The notes under the pieces were generated by a model. It did not search any database and was not told the origin of the DNA. It worked only from the letters and a program-made list of their open reading frames with translations. Position numbers and translations under genes: made by a program. This document shows positions 1 through 9,358 of a DNA stretch of 59,565 nt, in pieces. The DNA is taken from the NCBI RefSeq assembly GCF_018780105.1, contig NZ_JADMKC010000060.1:1-59565 (forward strand), in the 5' to 3' direction. The stretch comes from Thiobacillus sp. (GTDB taxonomy: Bacteria; Pseudomonadota; Gammaproteobacteria; Burkholderiales; Thiobacillaceae). The stretch's first letter is position 1; each line of letters starts with the position of its first letter.

Positions 1-1653
1 ATCACCGACATCCGCAAGTATGTGGGCGCCAACTTCGACAAGGAATTCCTGCCGCCGACCGCGCTCAGCTACAAGGCGAAAACCAAGAACGCGCAGGAAG
101 CGCACGAAGCCGTGCGGCCGACTTCAGTGACGCGCACACCAGAATCGGTGAAGCAGTTCCTGACGCACGATCAGGCGCGGCTCTACGAACTGATCTGGAA
201 GCGCACCGTCGCCTGCCAGATGACGCCCGCGCAGTTCGACACCGTCGCCGCCGACATCACCGTGGGCGAAGGCACCTTCCGCGCCACCGGCCAGACCCTG
301 GCCTTTGCCGGCTTTCTGGCGGTGTATCAGGATGACGAGGAAGAGGAAGGCGAATCCAAGTTGCCCGCGCTGGTCGAGGGCGAAACCCTGCCGGTCGACA
401 AGCTCTACGGCGAACAGCACTTCACCCAGCCACCGCCGCGCTACACCGAGGCCAGCCTGGTGAAAGTGCTGGAAGAACACGGCATCGGCCGCCCATCGAC
501 CTACGCCAGCATCATTTCCACCCTGCAGGACCGCGACTACGTGGTGCTGGAGAAAAAGCGCTTCCAGCCGACCGACATCGGCCGCCTGGTCAACTGCTTT
601 CTGACCCGCCATTTCACCCATTACGTCGATTACGACTTCACCGCCAAGCTGGAAGACAAGCTCGACGATGTGTCGAACGGCACTCGCGTGTGGTCGCAGC
701 TGCTGGGCGAGTTCTGGAAAGGCTTTGACGGCGAACTGAAAGCCAAGCAGGACGTCGAGCGCGGCTGCCCGATCATGGAACCCTGCCCCAAGTGCAGCAA
801 GCCGCTGTTCATGCAGGCGAGCAAGCGCGGGCTGTTCATCGGCTGCTCCGGCTACCCCGAGTGCGATTACACGCGCCCGCTGCACGCCGCCACTGCCGAG
901 GGCGACAATATCCTGGGTCAGGATCCGGCCAGCGGCCTCGACGTGAAACTGCTGTCCGGCCGTTTCGGCCCCTACGTGCAGATCGGCGAAATGCCGGAAG
1001 ACAAGAAGGCGCCGAAGCCGCGCCGTGCGTCGTGGCCGAAGGAGATTCCGCTCGATCAGGCGACGCTGGAACTGGCGCTGAAATTTCTGTCGCTGCCGCG
1101 CGAAGTAGGCCATCACCCGACCACCGGCTTGCCGATCATTGCCAACAATGGCCGCTTCGGCCCCTATCTGCTGCACGACGGCAAGTTCAAGTCGATCCCC
1201 AAGACCGACAGCGTCTACGAAATCGACCTGCCGCGTGCGCTCGAAGTGCTGGTGATGGAACGCGCCCCACGTGGCGCCGATTCCGCCGCGGTTCTGAAAA
1301 CGCTCGGCCCGCACCCGGACGACGGCAAGGACATCACGGTGCGTAGCGGTCGCTACGGCCCCTACGTCAAGCACGGCAGCACCAACGCCACCCTGCCGAA
1401 GGACATCACGCCGGAAGAAGTCACGATGGAAGAGGCGCTATCGCTGCTGGCCGCACGCGAAGCCAAAGGCCCCGCCAAGAAACCGGCGAAAAAGGCAGCC
1501 GCCAAACCTGCTGCGAAGAAAGCCAAGACCGCCGATACTGACGAAACCCCGAAACCTGCTGCCAAAAAAGCTGCAGTGAAGAAACCGGCCGCCAAAAAAA
1601 CTGCGGCTAAAACTGCCGCTAAAAAACCTGCTGCCAAAAAAGCTGCTGCATGA
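1..1653 (+). CDS. topA: DNA topoisomerase I, C-terminal part (5' end outside window)
   Basis: This is type IA topoisomerase, which relaxes negatively supercoiled DNA. The reading frame is open from base 1, so the gene starts upstream; the TOPRIM domain and the catalytic tyrosine lie outside the window. Visible family signatures are QEAHEAVRPT near the start and HGIGRPSTYASIISTLQDRD about residues 160-180 of the visible part. One four-cysteine zinc ribbon (CPKC...CSGYPEC) follows around residue 260, then three GRFGPY/GRYGPY repeats of the Topo_C type. The last ~60 residues are a Lys/Ala-rich tail (AKKPAKKAAAK-like), typical of betaproteobacterial TopA and probably DNA-binding. Its stop codon overlaps the next gene. 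Confidence 0.97.
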   Translation: MTDIRKYVGANFDKEFLPPTALSYKAKTKNAQEAHEAVRPTSVTRTPESVKQFLTHDQARLYELIWKRTVACQMTPAQFDTVAADITVGEGTFRATGQTLAFAGFLAVYQDDEEEEGESKLPALVEGETLPVDKLYGEQHFTQPPPRYTEASLVKVLEEHGIGRPSTYASIISTLQDRDYVVLEKKRFQPTDIGRLVNCFLTRHFTHYVDYDFTAKLEDKLDDVSNGTRVWSQLLGEFWKGFDGELKAKQDVERGCPIMEPCPKCSKPLFMQASKRGLFIGCSGYPECDYTRPLHAATAEGDNILGQDPASGLDVKLLSGRFGPYVQIGEMPEDKKAPKPRRASWPKEIPLDQATLELALKFLSLPREVGHHPTTGLPIIANNGRFGPYLLHDGKFKSIPKTDSVYEIDLPRALEVLVMERAPRGADSAAVLKTLGPHPDDGKDITVRSGRYGPYVKHGSTNATLPKDITPEEVTMEEALSLLAAREAKGPAKKPAKKAAAKPAAKKAKTADTDETPKPAAKKAAVKKPAAKKTAAKTAAKKPAAKKAAA

Positions 1654-2042
1654 GCACGCCCCCCAGCCTGCTCATGATCAATGCCTTTATCGGCACGGCG
1701 GGTTACAAAAAGTTGTATCAGGAAGTCGGCTTCAACGTCATCGCCGAATGGTCGGAGCGCAAGGCCATCAGCCTGGTGCGCAAAAATCCGCCTGCCGTCA
1801 TCGTCGCGGATTTTTATCATCAAACCGATTTTCGCGACCGTCTCTCCAATCTCGAATCCGTTCTGGCCGCGGTGCAAAGTACACCTTGCACCCGCATTCT
1901 GGTGTTTTACGAACCGGCACATCAGGCCGTGCTCGACACTGTACGCGCACGTCTGCGAATAGACGCAGCCCTATGCATGCCGGTGCAGGAAAGCCAGTTG
2001 CGCGACACGCTGCAGGCGTGGTTGCAGGACGCCCCCGCCTAA
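1650..2042 (+). CDS. Small conserved protein, possible receiver-like fold
   Basis: I do not recognise this 130-residue protein. Its ATG overlaps the topA stop (ATGA), so it is probably co-translated with topA. The alternating hydrophobic strands (SLLMINAFIG, AVIVADFYH, RILVFYEP) and a final helix resemble a CheY-like alpha/beta fold. An Asp sits at the end of the third strand, where a receiver would carry its phosphorylation site, but the acidic pair and the conserved Lys of true receivers are not evident. No signal peptide or membrane segment is seen. A function cannot be given from sequence. Confidence 0.7.
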   Translation: MSTPPSLLMINAFIGTAGYKKLYQEVGFNVIAEWSERKAISLVRKNPPAVIVADFYHQTDFRDRLSNLESVLAAVQSTPCTRILVFYEPAHQAVLDTVRARLRIDAALCMPVQESQLRDTLQAWLQDAPA

Positions 2043-2179
2043 ACCGGGCATCGCCATTGCGACCGGGATGCGCATCCATTCATGATGCAAGCGGACAGGC
2101 CGAATCAGCGTGTCAAGGCAACGGCTAAACTTTTGGCCCCGGCCAGTCGTTATGCAGCTGACAACTTATGGAGATGATC

Positions 2180-3325
2180 ATGTTGCGTTTTGCCATTTTG
2201 CCTTTGCTGCTGGCTGCAAGCTCTATCCAGGCAGAGCCACTGACTCTCGGCGTGGTGCTGGATCAAAACGAGGCCATGACCGACCCCATCATCACCAAGC
2301 GCTATCGCGCGCTTGAAAGCGATATCGAACGGGCACTTGGCCAGCCCGTCGAGATGCACTATTACACGCGCGGCTTTTCGGCCATCAAGGATGCCAAAAG
2401 CGGCTCGGTCGATCTGGTGTTCGGCCCACCGCAGGTGATTGCCAATATCAGCAAGTTCAATTTCGAACCCATACTCAAATCCAGTGCAGTGACGGCCGTC
2501 TCGTTTGTGGCCGCCCCTGCCTACAAAGGCGGCTTGACGGCCAAATCGCAGGCCCGCCTCGGGATTCCCGACTACGAGTCGCTGATGGGCGGGATGGCAC
2601 GCGGGGAGATCAACAGCCGCGGTCTGTCCAAGAGCGACTTCGCAGAAATCAAGTTTCACCGCATGCCCGAAGCGCCGCTGTTTGGCCTGAAACTGGGACG
2701 CTACGACCTCGCCGTGGCCTCGGCCGAAGAAGCCAAAACCTGGGCTGCCGCCAACGGCGGGCGCATCGTATTCACCAGTACCCCGGTGCCGCTGCGTGCC
2801 TTCAGCGTGCAGACTGAAACGGTTCCTCCCGCCGCGCAGCAAAAGCTGGCCGCCGCGTTGAAAAACAGCAGCAGCCTCAACCTGACCCTGGTCGCTGCAA
2901 CCAAGGCCGATTTCAAGGGCGTGGCCTCGATGTTGAATACCACCCCGACCAGCCTGCCGGGCGCCAAGGTCATTTCGGCGGCCGAAGCCAAGATGCTGGC
3001 GGCAAAAGGCATGGCCATTTACGACGTGCGGGTGGCCGAAGAATTCGATACCGCCCATATGCCCGGTGCGATTTCCGTCCCCTACAAGGAGGCCAGCGCC
3101 AAGGAAGTAGGCTTCGACCCGGCTGACGATCAGTTCGCGCTGAACAAATTACCAAAGGATAAAAACACGCCGTTCATGATGTACTGCGACGGCACCATCT
3201 GCTGGAAAAGCTACAAGTCCGCCCTGATGGCGATTCAAGGCGGCTGGAAAAACGTGTACTGGTTCCGCGGCGGGTTCCCGGAATGGAAAGAGGCCGGTTT
3301 GCCTGTCGTGGCGAAGAAAGAATGA
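2180..3325 (+). CDS. PhnD-like periplasmic binding protein fused to a rhodanese domain
   Basis: The protein has a signal peptide (MLRFAILPLLLAASSIQAEP), then about 250 residues resembling phosphate/phosphonate (PhnD-type) solute-binding proteins (LTLGVVLDQ..., SGSVDLVFGPPQ, YDLAVASAEEA). A rhodanese domain follows (AIYDVRVAEEFDTAHMPGAI ... YCDGTICWKS). The presumed catalytic cysteine is about C336, with a second cysteine five residues later in a CDGTIC loop. The start is set at ATG 2180 because GGAG at 2170-2173 lies correctly before it and the signal peptide then begins cleanly; ATG 2168 is possible but has no good site. No ABC permease or ATPase is adjacent, so it may sense or bind a ligand rather than feed a transporter. 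It ends before a strong bidirectional terminator. Confidence 0.85.
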   Translation: MLRFAILPLLLAASSIQAEPLTLGVVLDQNEAMTDPIITKRYRALESDIERALGQPVEMHYYTRGFSAIKDAKSGSVDLVFGPPQVIANISKFNFEPILKSSAVTAVSFVAAPAYKGGLTAKSQARLGIPDYESLMGGMARGEINSRGLSKSDFAEIKFHRMPEAPLFGLKLGRYDLAVASAEEAKTWAAANGGRIVFTSTPVPLRAFSVQTETVPPAAQQKLAAALKNSSSLNLTLVAATKADFKGVASMLNTTPTSLPGAKVISAAEAKMLAAKGMAIYDVRVAEEFDTAHMPGAISVPYKEASAKEVGFDPADDQFALNKLPKDKNTPFMMYCDGTICWKSYKSALMAIQGGWKNVYWFRGGFPEWKEAGLPVVAKKE

Positions 3326-3336
3326 GGCTTGCAAGC

Positions 3337-3377
3337 GCCCAATAAAAAATCCGGCCATGCCGGATTTTTTATTGGGC
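3337..3377. terminator. Bidirectional Rho-independent terminator
   Basis: A perfect 19-bp inverted repeat (3337-3355 and 3359-3377) has a 3-nt loop and a run of six T on either strand inside the arms. It lies between two convergent genes and should stop transcription from both. Confidence 0.9.
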
Positions 3378-3401
3378 GGCCGACACTTACGATCAAACGG
3401 C

Positions 3402-4175
3402 CTATTTGAAGTAGCGCGCCTCGAAGCGCGCCAGCACGGCATCGCCTGCCATCAGGTCGAGCGCGTTGCCGTCGATCCGGTAGCCGGTGGCGCGCGCCAA
3501 TGCCACGGTAAGCGCCGTTTCCTGATCGGCCAGCGCGGGCAGACACGCCATGCGCGTACTCGCCAATGGGCCGATGCGCAGTCCATTGGGCGATTGATGC
3601 GTGTAAGTGCCCATCAGTTTGTTGCAGCCGCTGCTGCCGCTGACGCGGCCGTCGAGCAACAGCAGGTAAGCTTCGCGCTCGTTCGCCTGCACCTGTACCG
3701 GCAGCGCGCCGATGGCCGTCAGCTTCCAGTAAGTGTTTTCGAGCGTGGCGGCCGTCCGGGGCTGGACCTGCTGCAGTTCCAGTTGCACCTGCTTGCCCGC
3801 GCCCTGCGTGAGCACGGCCACGTGCCGGGTAGTGGTGTAGAGCAGCGCGCCGCCGCTGCTGGTCAGGGTGGCGCGCACGCTGTAACGATGGCCCGGCTGG
3901 GCGTCGGCCCGGTAGTAAGGCAATTCGAACGGCAACGGCAGCTGTCGCCCCCCGCCAGACAGGCTCAGCCGCGCCAGCCGTCCGGCTGGCGCCTCGGCTT
4001 TCGAGACATCCAGCAGTTCGACTGTCAGGGTGGCGTCAGCCGGAAGCGCGACCGGCTCGCGGGTGCTCACGCTGCCGTCGATGCGGTCGAGCGCGGCAAG
4101 CGCCGCAGCGTAGCCGGGAACAGTCAGCAGCAGCGTGGCGGACAGGAGGCTCAGGACAAATCGTGAATGGCGCAT
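3402..4175 (-). CDS. Exported YbaY-like / META (HslJ) domain protein
   Basis: A signal peptide (MRHSRFVLSLLSATLLLTVPG) is followed by a YbaY-type beta-sandwich domain (about residues 30-130: ALPADATLTVELLDVS, LPFELPYY, YSVRAT). A META/HslJ-like domain follows (about 140-250: LENTYWKLTAIG, GSSGCNKLMGTY, LASTRMACLPAL). META domains occur in HslJ-type heat-shock or outer-membrane proteins; the precise role is unknown. The two are usually separate proteins or occur in this order in proteobacterial lipoproteins, but no lipobox cysteine is seen here. An upstream GTG at 4199 would add eight residues before the signal peptide; the ATG at 4175 is preferred. Confidence 0.8.
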   Translation of the reverse strand: MRHSRFVLSLLSATLLLTVPGYAAALAALDRIDGSVSTREPVALPADATLTVELLDVSKAEAPAGRLARLSLSGGGRQLPLPFELPYYRADAQPGHRYSVRATLTSSGGALLYTTTRHVAVLTQGAGKQVQLELQQVQPRTAATLENTYWKLTAIGALPVQVQANEREAYLLLLDGRVSGSSGCNKLMGTYTHQSPNGLRIGPLASTRMACLPALADQETALTVALARATGYRIDGNALDLMAGDAVLARFEARYFK

Positions 4176-4262
4176 GGGTTGGCTCGCAAAGGTAGGCACT
4201 GCACTCAGGTCGAAGTGTCTTCAGTAATCTGGTTGGTCCACTCGATGGCCTGGATTTCCATC

Positions 4263-5726
4263 TTACAAACCGAGCTCACCCCACATCGCATCGACACGCG
4301 CCTTGACCGCCGCGTCCATCACGATCGGCGTGCCCCATTCGCGGCTGGTTTCGCCCGGCCACTTGTTGGTGGCGTCGATGCCCATCTTGCTGCCGAGCCC
4401 AGACACCGGGCTGGCGAAATCGAGATAGTCGATCGGTGTGTTTTCCACCAGCAGCGTGTCGCGTGCCGGGTCGACGCGGGTGGTCAGCGCCCACATCACT
4501 TCTTTCCAGTCGCGCACGTCGACATCGTCGTCGGTCACCAGAATGAACTTGGTGTACATGAACTGGCGCAGGAAGCTCCACACCCCGAACATCACGCGTT
4601 TGGCGTGGCCGGGGTAGTGCTTTTTCATGCTCACCACCGCCATGCGGTAGGAGCAGCCTTCGGGCGGCAGATAGAAGTCGGTGATTTCGGGAAACTGCTT
4701 TTGCAGCAAAGGCACGAACACTTCATTCAGCGCCACGCCCAGGATGGCGGGTTCGTCCGGCGGCTTGCCGGTGTAGGTGGAGTGGTAGATCGGGTCGCGC
4801 CGCATGGTGATGCGCTCGACGGTGAAGACGGGGAAGGTTTCCTGCTCGTTGTAGTAGCCGGTGTGGTCGCCGTACGGCCCCTCGAGCGCGGTCTCGCCCG
4901 GATGGATCACGCCTTCCAGCACGATCTCGGCGGACGCCGGCACTTGCAGGTCGTTGCCGAGGCACTGCGTGACTTCGGTCTTGGCGCCGCGCAGCAAGCC
5001 GGCGAACTGGTATTCCGACAGTGTGTCCGGCACCGGCGTCACGGCGCCGAGAATGGTGGCCGGGTCGGCGCCCAGAGCGACCGCCAGCGGAAACGGCGTG
5101 CCCGGATGCGCCAGCTGATGCTCGCGAAAATCCAGCGCGCCACCGCGATGCGCCAGCCAGCGCATGATGAGCTTGTTGCGGCCGACCACCTGCTGGCGAT
5201 AAATGCCGAGATTCTGCCGCTTCTTGTGCGGCCCGCGCGTCACCGTCAGCCCCCAGGTGATGAGCGGCGCGACGTCGCCCGGCCAGCAGTGCTGGATCGG
5301 CAGGCGCGCCAGATCGACGTCCGCGCCCTCCCACACGATGTCCTGGCACGGCGCACCCTTCACTTCCTTCGGCGCCATGTTCAGCACCTGCTTCAGCACC
5401 GGCCACTTTTCCCAGGCATCGCGCAGGCCCTTGGGCGGCTCCGGCTCCTTCAGATAGGCGAGCAGCTTGCCCACCTCGCGCAGCCGCGACGGATCGTCCT
5501 CGCCCATGCCGAGCGCCACGCGCTTCACCGTGCCGAACAGATTGGCCAGCACCGGCATGCCGTGGCCCTTGGGCTTTTCGAACAGCAGCGCCGGGCCGCC
5601 GGCGCGCAGCACGCGGTCGGCGATTTCGGTCATTTCCAGCTTGGGATCGACTTCGACGCTGATACGTTTCAGCTCGCCGATTTTTTCCAGTTGCGCGATG
5701 AAATCACGCAGGTCACGGTAGATCAT
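4263..5726 (-). CDS. ubiD: 4-hydroxy-3-polyprenylbenzoate decarboxylase
   Basis: UbiD decarboxylates the prenylated 4-hydroxybenzoate intermediate of ubiquinone synthesis, using the prenylated flavin made by UbiX. The 487-residue length matches the bacterial family. Conserved stretches include [19 protein letters not shown] at the start, the [15 protein letters not shown] block near residue 290 and the [20 protein letters not shown] block near residue 450. It lies 46 bases downstream of dolP on the same strand and may be the last member of the yraN-diaA-dolP transcription unit. ubiX is not in the window. Confidence 0.96.
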   Translation of the reverse strand: MIYRDLRDFIAQLEKIGELKRISVEVDPKLEMTEIADRVLRAGGPALLFEKPKGHGMPVLANLFGTVKRVALGMGEDDPSRLREVGKLLAYLKEPEPPKGLRDAWEKWPVLKQVLNMAPKEVKGAPCQDIVWEGADVDLARLPIQHCWPGDVAPLITWGLTVTRGPHKKRQNLGIYRQQVVGRNKLIMRWLAHRGGALDFREHQLAHPGTPFPLAVALGADPATILGAVTPVPDTLSEYQFAGLLRGAKTEVTQCLGNDLQVPASAEIVLEGVIHPGETALEGPYGDHTGYYNEQETFPVFTVERITMRRDPIYHSTYTGKPPDEPAILGVALNEVFVPLLQKQFPEITDFYLPPEGCSYRMAVVSMKKHYPGHAKRVMFGVWSFLRQFMYTKFILVTDDDVDVRDWKEVMWALTTRVDPARDTLLVENTPIDYLDFASPVSGLGSKMGIDATNKWPGETSREWGTPIVMDAAVKARVDAMWGELGL

Positions 5727-5728
5727 AG

Positions 5729-5777
5729 GGTGCGCTCAGTAGCCGGTTTGTGCGCAAGGTGCGCAGGTGCGCTCAGT
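5729..5777. repeat. 12-bp direct repeat pair between dolP and ubiD
   Basis: GGTGCGCTCAGT occurs at 5729-5740 and 5766-5777. The second copy contains the dolP stop codon. It could be a trace of a small duplication that extended the dolP-ubiD spacer; no function is implied. Confidence 0.6.
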
Positions 5778-6345
5778 TGATGATCTCAAACAGGGTGACG
5801 ACCTTGGTCACGCCGGTAGACGAGCTGGCTATGTCGGTGGCCTCCTTCGCCTCGGCCGGAGTCACCAGCCCCATCAGGTAGACCACGCCCGACTCGGTGA
5901 CCACCTTCATGGTGCTGCTGGGCACCTTGTCCCTGCCGAGCAGGCGCGCCTTGACGTTGCTGGTGATGGCGGTGTCGTTCGCGTCGGTGCTGAACGAGGA
6001 AACCGGCCCGACGCTCAACTCGTTGAACACGGTGCGCACGTCGGGGATCGCCTTGGCCCGGCTGGCCGCATCGCTGCGGGTCGCCTCGTCCTGTACCTGC
6101 CCGGTCAGCAAGACCTGCTTGTTGTAGCTGGTGGCCGAGATGCTGTTGCTGGCCGATGGATAGGCCTTGCCCAGGCGATCCATCGCCTGCAGCTCGATTT
6201 CCTGGTCACTGACGTATACGCCGGTGGTGCGGCGGTCGAGTACGACCGAGGTGCCGACGGCCGCGCCTCCCACCACTGCCGCCGCACAGCCTTGCAACTG
6301 CGCGACCACAACACCCGCCAGCGCCAGATAAATCAGTTTGTTCAT
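5773..6345 (-). CDS. dolP: BON-domain outer-membrane lipoprotein (DolP/YraP-like)
   Basis: The lipoprotein signal peptide is MNKLIYLALAGVVVAQLQGC, with the cysteine as predicted lipidation site. Two BON domains follow (about residues 45-110 and 120-190; for example SYNKQVLLTGQVQDEATR and TESGVVYLMGLVTPAEA). DolP binds anionic phospholipid and helps outer-membrane integrity in Enterobacteria. The start at 6345 is chosen because AGGAG precedes it and the ATG overlaps the diaA stop (ATGA). Gene order diaA-dolP matches the E. coli yraN-diaA-yraP locus. Confidence 0.9.
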   Translation of the reverse strand: MNKLIYLALAGVVVAQLQGCAAAVVGGAAVGTSVVLDRRTTGVYVSDQEIELQAMDRLGKAYPSASNSISATSYNKQVLLTGQVQDEATRSDAASRAKAIPDVRTVFNELSVGPVSSFSTDANDTAITSNVKARLLGRDKVPSSTMKVVTESGVVYLMGLVTPAEAKEATDIASSSTGVTKVVTLFEIIN

Positions 6346-6935
6346 TCTTCGACTCCTAATAAAACGCTGTCCACCGCATCGCACAGGCAATGGATGGTCA
6401 GCAGGTGGACTTCCTGGATACGCACTGCCGATTCGGCTGGCGCGCAAATTAAGACGTCGTCTTCGATCAGATGTTCCGCCAGCTTGCCGCCGCTGCGGCC
6501 GGACAGCGCAATCACATGGACGTTGCGTGCATGCGCCGCGACCACCGCCTGCAGCACGCTGGGGGAATGGCCGCTGGTGGAGATCGCCAGCAGGATGTCG
6601 CCCGGCTGCCCGAGCACCTTGACCTGGCGGGCAAACACCTGATCGTAGGCGGTGTCGTTGGCGATCGAGGTCAGGGTCGAACTGTCGGTGGTCAGCGCAA
6701 TCGCGGCCAGACCGGGACGTTCCTGTTCGAAGCGGTGCACCATCTGGGCGACAAAGCGCTGCGCGTCTGCCGCGGCCCCGCCGTTGCCGCAGGCCATGAT
6801 CTTGCCGCCCTGCGTGAGGCTGTGCACCATCAGGCGGGCCGCCTGTTCGATGGACGGGGCCAGCGCCTCAGCCGCGTCGAGCAGGGTTTGGGCCGAGGCC
6901 TGGAAGTGGCCCAGAATTCTGTCGTGTAAAGGCAT
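6342..6935 (-). CDS. diaA: SIS-domain DnaA initiator-associating protein (DiaA/GmhA-like)
   Basis: A 197-residue single SIS (sugar isomerase) domain. CGNGGAAADAQRFVAQMVHRF (written here in part) and LLAISTSGHSPSVLQA are the phosphosugar-binding loops. The family includes GmhA (heptose isomerase) and DiaA, which tetramerises and stimulates DnaA loading at oriC. Placement between yraN and dolP, as in E. coli, favours DiaA. The start at 6935 (MPLHDRILGHFQASAQ) is preferred over longer frames because homologues begin there. It overlaps dolP by four bases. Confidence 0.88.
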   Translation of the reverse strand: MPLHDRILGHFQASAQTLLDAAEALAPSIEQAARLMVHSLTQGGKIMACGNGGAAADAQRFVAQMVHRFEQERPGLAAIALTTDSSTLTSIANDTAYDQVFARQVKVLGQPGDILLAISTSGHSPSVLQAVVAAHARNVHVIALSGRSGGKLAEHLIEDDVLICAPAESAVRIQEVHLLTIHCLCDAVDSVLLGVEE

Positions 6936-6958
6936 AGCGGAATTATCCCACCTTCGCG

Positions 6959-7309
6959 CTAAGCCACATCGTCGAACGCGTTTTTGATCCAGTCCGGCGC
7001 ACTGCTGCCGTCGAGCGCGACCACGTCGAAACGGCACGGCGGAAGCGTCTGCAGTCCGCTCAGATACTGGCGAGCGGCGGCCAGGAGCTTGCGTTGCTTG
7101 GCCAGCGTCACGCTGGCGGCGGCGCCGCCGAAATCACTGCGACTGCGCAGGCGCACCTCGACAAACACCCGCGTCGCGCCGTCCTGCATGATGAGGTCGA
7201 TCTCGCCAAAACGGCAGCGCCAGTTGCGCGCAACAGGTGCCAGTCCCTGTTTGACCAGGAAGGCTTCGGCGCGCGCTTCGGCGGTTTGCCCGAGCAGGGA
7301 TTTCAACAT
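6959..7309 (-). CDS. yraN: YraN / UPF0102 family nuclease-fold protein
   Basis: A 116-residue member of the UPF0102 family, which has a Holliday-junction-resolvase-like/endonuclease fold but no settled function. Diagnostic residues are [10 protein letters not shown] and FVEVRLRS (the D...ExR/K nuclease core), plus RFDVVAL near the end. The ATG at 7309 is preferred; a TTG at 7318 would add three residues. It is divergent from rsmI with only 8 bases between the starts, so the two promoters lie in each other's coding regions. Confidence 0.88.
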   Translation of the reverse strand: MLKSLLGQTAEARAEAFLVKQGLAPVARNWRCRFGEIDLIMQDGATRVFVEVRLRSRSDFGGAAASVTLAKQRKLLAAARQYLSGLQTLPPCRFDVVALDGSSAPDWIKNAFDDVA

Positions 7310-7317
7310 CTGCGACA

Positions 7318-8199
7318 ATGAGAAGGATGAAAGACAGCCCGCATCATAACCGCCTGCCCGCCGCGCTTTACGTCGTCGCCACGCCGATCGGCAACCTCGG
7401 CGACATCACCCTACGTGCGCTCGACACCCTGAAAGCAGTGGATCGCGTGGCCGCCGAAGACACCCGCGTGTCGGGGCAACTGCTGGCGCATTTCGATATC
7501 TCCAAGCCGCTGGTGTCGATCCGCGAACACAATGAACGCGAGGCGGCCGAAAAAGTGATCGCCTGGATCGTGGCGGGCGAGGCCGTGGCTTACGTGTCCG
7601 ACGCCGGCACCCCCGCGGTATCCGACCCCGGCGCAAGGCTGGTCGCGGCGGTGCGCGCGGCAGGCCTCAGCGTGGTACCGATTCCCGGCGTGTCGGCGGT
7701 CGTGACCGCACTGTCGGCTGCCGGCATCGAGCCCTCTCCATGGCTTTTTCATGGGTTTTTGCCGCCGAAGACGGGCGCACGCCGGGCCGAACTGCTGACG
7801 CTGGCTGCACTGCCCGCCGCGCTGGTATTTTACGAAGCGCCGCACCGCATCGAGGAAACCGTGGCGGATCTGGCCGCCGTGCTCGACAGCGACCGGTTGC
7901 TGACACTGGCGCGCGAACTGACCAAGAAATTCGAGGCCATCGTCACGCTGCCGCTGGCCGACGCCGCCGCCTGGCTGGCCGCCGACCCCAACAATGTGCG
8001 CGGCGAATTCGTCGTCATCGTGCATCCGCCACGCGCCGCCGCCGTGGCCGTCGACGCCGAGGCGATGCGCGTGCTCGACCTGCTGGCGGATGCGCTGCCG
8101 CCCACGCTGGCGGCCAAGCTGGCTTCCAAAATCACCGGACGCCCCAAGGCCGAGCTGTATCAGATGTCCCTCGCCCGCAAACCCCAGGAATCTCAATAA
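7318..8199 (+). CDS. rsmI: 16S rRNA (cytidine-1402 2'-O)-methyltransferase
   Basis: RsmI methylates the ribose of C1402 in the ribosomal P site using SAM. Family signatures are [48 protein letters not shown] and [16 protein letters not shown], the tetrapyrrole-methylase fold. The C-terminal YraL-type helical segment ([14 protein letters not shown]) is present. The start is ATG 7318, with ATG 7327 as an alternative; no strong ribosome site separates them. It is divergent from yraN as in many proteobacteria and is followed closely by pyrC. Confidence 0.95.
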   Translation: MRRMKDSPHHNRLPAALYVVATPIGNLGDITLRALDTLKAVDRVAAEDTRVSGQLLAHFDISKPLVSIREHNEREAAEKVIAWIVAGEAVAYVSDAGTPAVSDPGARLVAAVRAAGLSVVPIPGVSAVVTALSAAGIEPSPWLFHGFLPPKTGARRAELLTLAALPAALVFYEAPHRIEETVADLAAVLDSDRLLTLARELTKKFEAIVTLPLADAAAWLAADPNNVRGEFVVIVHPPRAAAVAVDAEAMRVLDLLADALPPTLAAKLASKITGRPKAELYQMSLARKPQESQ

Positions 8200-8213
8200 G
8201 CAACGCTTCCGCC

Positions 8214-9248
8214 ATGACCGATACGATCACGATTACCCGCCCCGACGACTGGCACATCCACTTCCGCGACGCAGCTGCGATGGCGAGTGTGCTGCCCGAC
8301 ACCGCACGCGTGTTCGGCCGCGCCATCGCCATGCCCAACCTCAAGCCGCCGGTGACCAGCGTTGCGCTCGCCGCTGCCTACCGTGCACGACTGCTGGCTG
8401 CGGTGCCCGCAGGCCGGACCTTCGAACCGCTGATGACGCTCTACCTCACCGACAACACCGCGCCGGACGAAATCGTCCGTGCCCGAGATAGCGGGTTCAT
8501 TCATGCGGTGAAGTACTACCCGGCCGGCGCGACTACTAATTCCGATTCCGGCGTCACCGATCTGGCCCGCGCCTACCCCGCCATTGCCGCGATGGAGGAA
8601 GCCGGCTTGCCGCTGCTGCTGCACGGCGAAGTCACCGACCCGGAGGTCGACGTATTCGACCGCGAAGTCGTATTCATCGAGCGTCACCTGACACACTTGA
8701 TGCGCGACTTTCCGCGCCTGAAGATCGTGCTCGAACACATCACCACCCGGCAGGCCGCTGAGTTTGTCGCCGCCGCGCCCGCTACCGTCGGCGCGACGCT
8801 GACCGTGCATCACCTGCTATACAACCGCAACGCCATGTTCCAGGGCGGCATCCGCCCGCACATGTATTGCCTGCCGATCCTCAAGCGCGAAACCCATCGC
8901 CAGGCGCTGATGGCCGCTGCCATCTCCGGCAATCCAAAGTTCTTCCTTGGCACCGATTCCGCGCCACACGCGCTCGGCGCCAAGGAATCCGCGTGCGGCT
9001 GCGCCGGCGTCTATTCCGCGCACGCCGCCATTGAACTCTACGCCGAGGCGTTCGACGCTGCAGGCGCGCTGGACAAACTGGAAGCCTTCGCCAGCTTTTA
9101 TGGCGCGGACTTCTACGGCCTGCCGCGGCATACCGACACGATCACGCTGCAACGTGAAAGCTGGACCGCGCCGCAGCAACTGAACATGGGCGAATCGGCG
9201 CTGGTTCCATTGCGCGCAGGGGAAACCATTCAGTGGCGGGTGGTATGA
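8214..9248 (+). CDS. pyrC: Dihydroorotase, class II
   Basis: PyrC closes carbamoyl-aspartate to dihydroorotate in pyrimidine synthesis. The 344-residue length fits the class II (E. coli type) enzyme. Zinc ligands are visible: DDWHIHFRD (HxH), VKYYPAG (the lysine that is carbamylated), LLLHGEV, LEHITT and LGTDSAPHA. It starts 14 bases after rsmI and is probably co-transcribed. The [19 protein letters not shown] start matches homologues. Confidence 0.96.
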   Translation: MTDTITITRPDDWHIHFRDAAAMASVLPDTARVFGRAIAMPNLKPPVTSVALAAAYRARLLAAVPAGRTFEPLMTLYLTDNTAPDEIVRARDSGFIHAVKYYPAGATTNSDSGVTDLARAYPAIAAMEEAGLPLLLHGEVTDPEVDVFDREVVFIERHLTHLMRDFPRLKIVLEHITTRQAAEFVAAAPATVGATLTVHHLLYNRNAMFQGGIRPHMYCLPILKRETHRQALMAAAISGNPKFFLGTDSAPHALGAKESACGCAGVYSAHAAIELYAEAFDAAGALDKLEAFASFYGADFYGLPRHTDTITLQRESWTAPQQLNMGESALVPLRAGETIQWRVV

Positions 9249-9261
9249 ATCCCGCACGCGC

Positions 9262-9297
9262 TGAAAATAAAAACGGCAGACGTTAGGGTCTGCCGTT
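9262..9297 (-). terminator. Rho-independent terminator (minus strand)
   Basis: A 10-bp stem (9272-9281 with 9288-9297) has a 6-nt loop. On the minus strand it is followed by a T-rich tract (TTTTTATTTT). It would end the minus-strand gene that follows; on the plus strand the T run is short, so pyrC may be stopped only weakly. Confidence 0.7.
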
Positions 9298-9358
9298 GGT
9301 GGAAGCTAGCCAGCGCTTCCTAGGATCGCGCGATTTTGCGTCGCGCGTGAGGAGTCGT

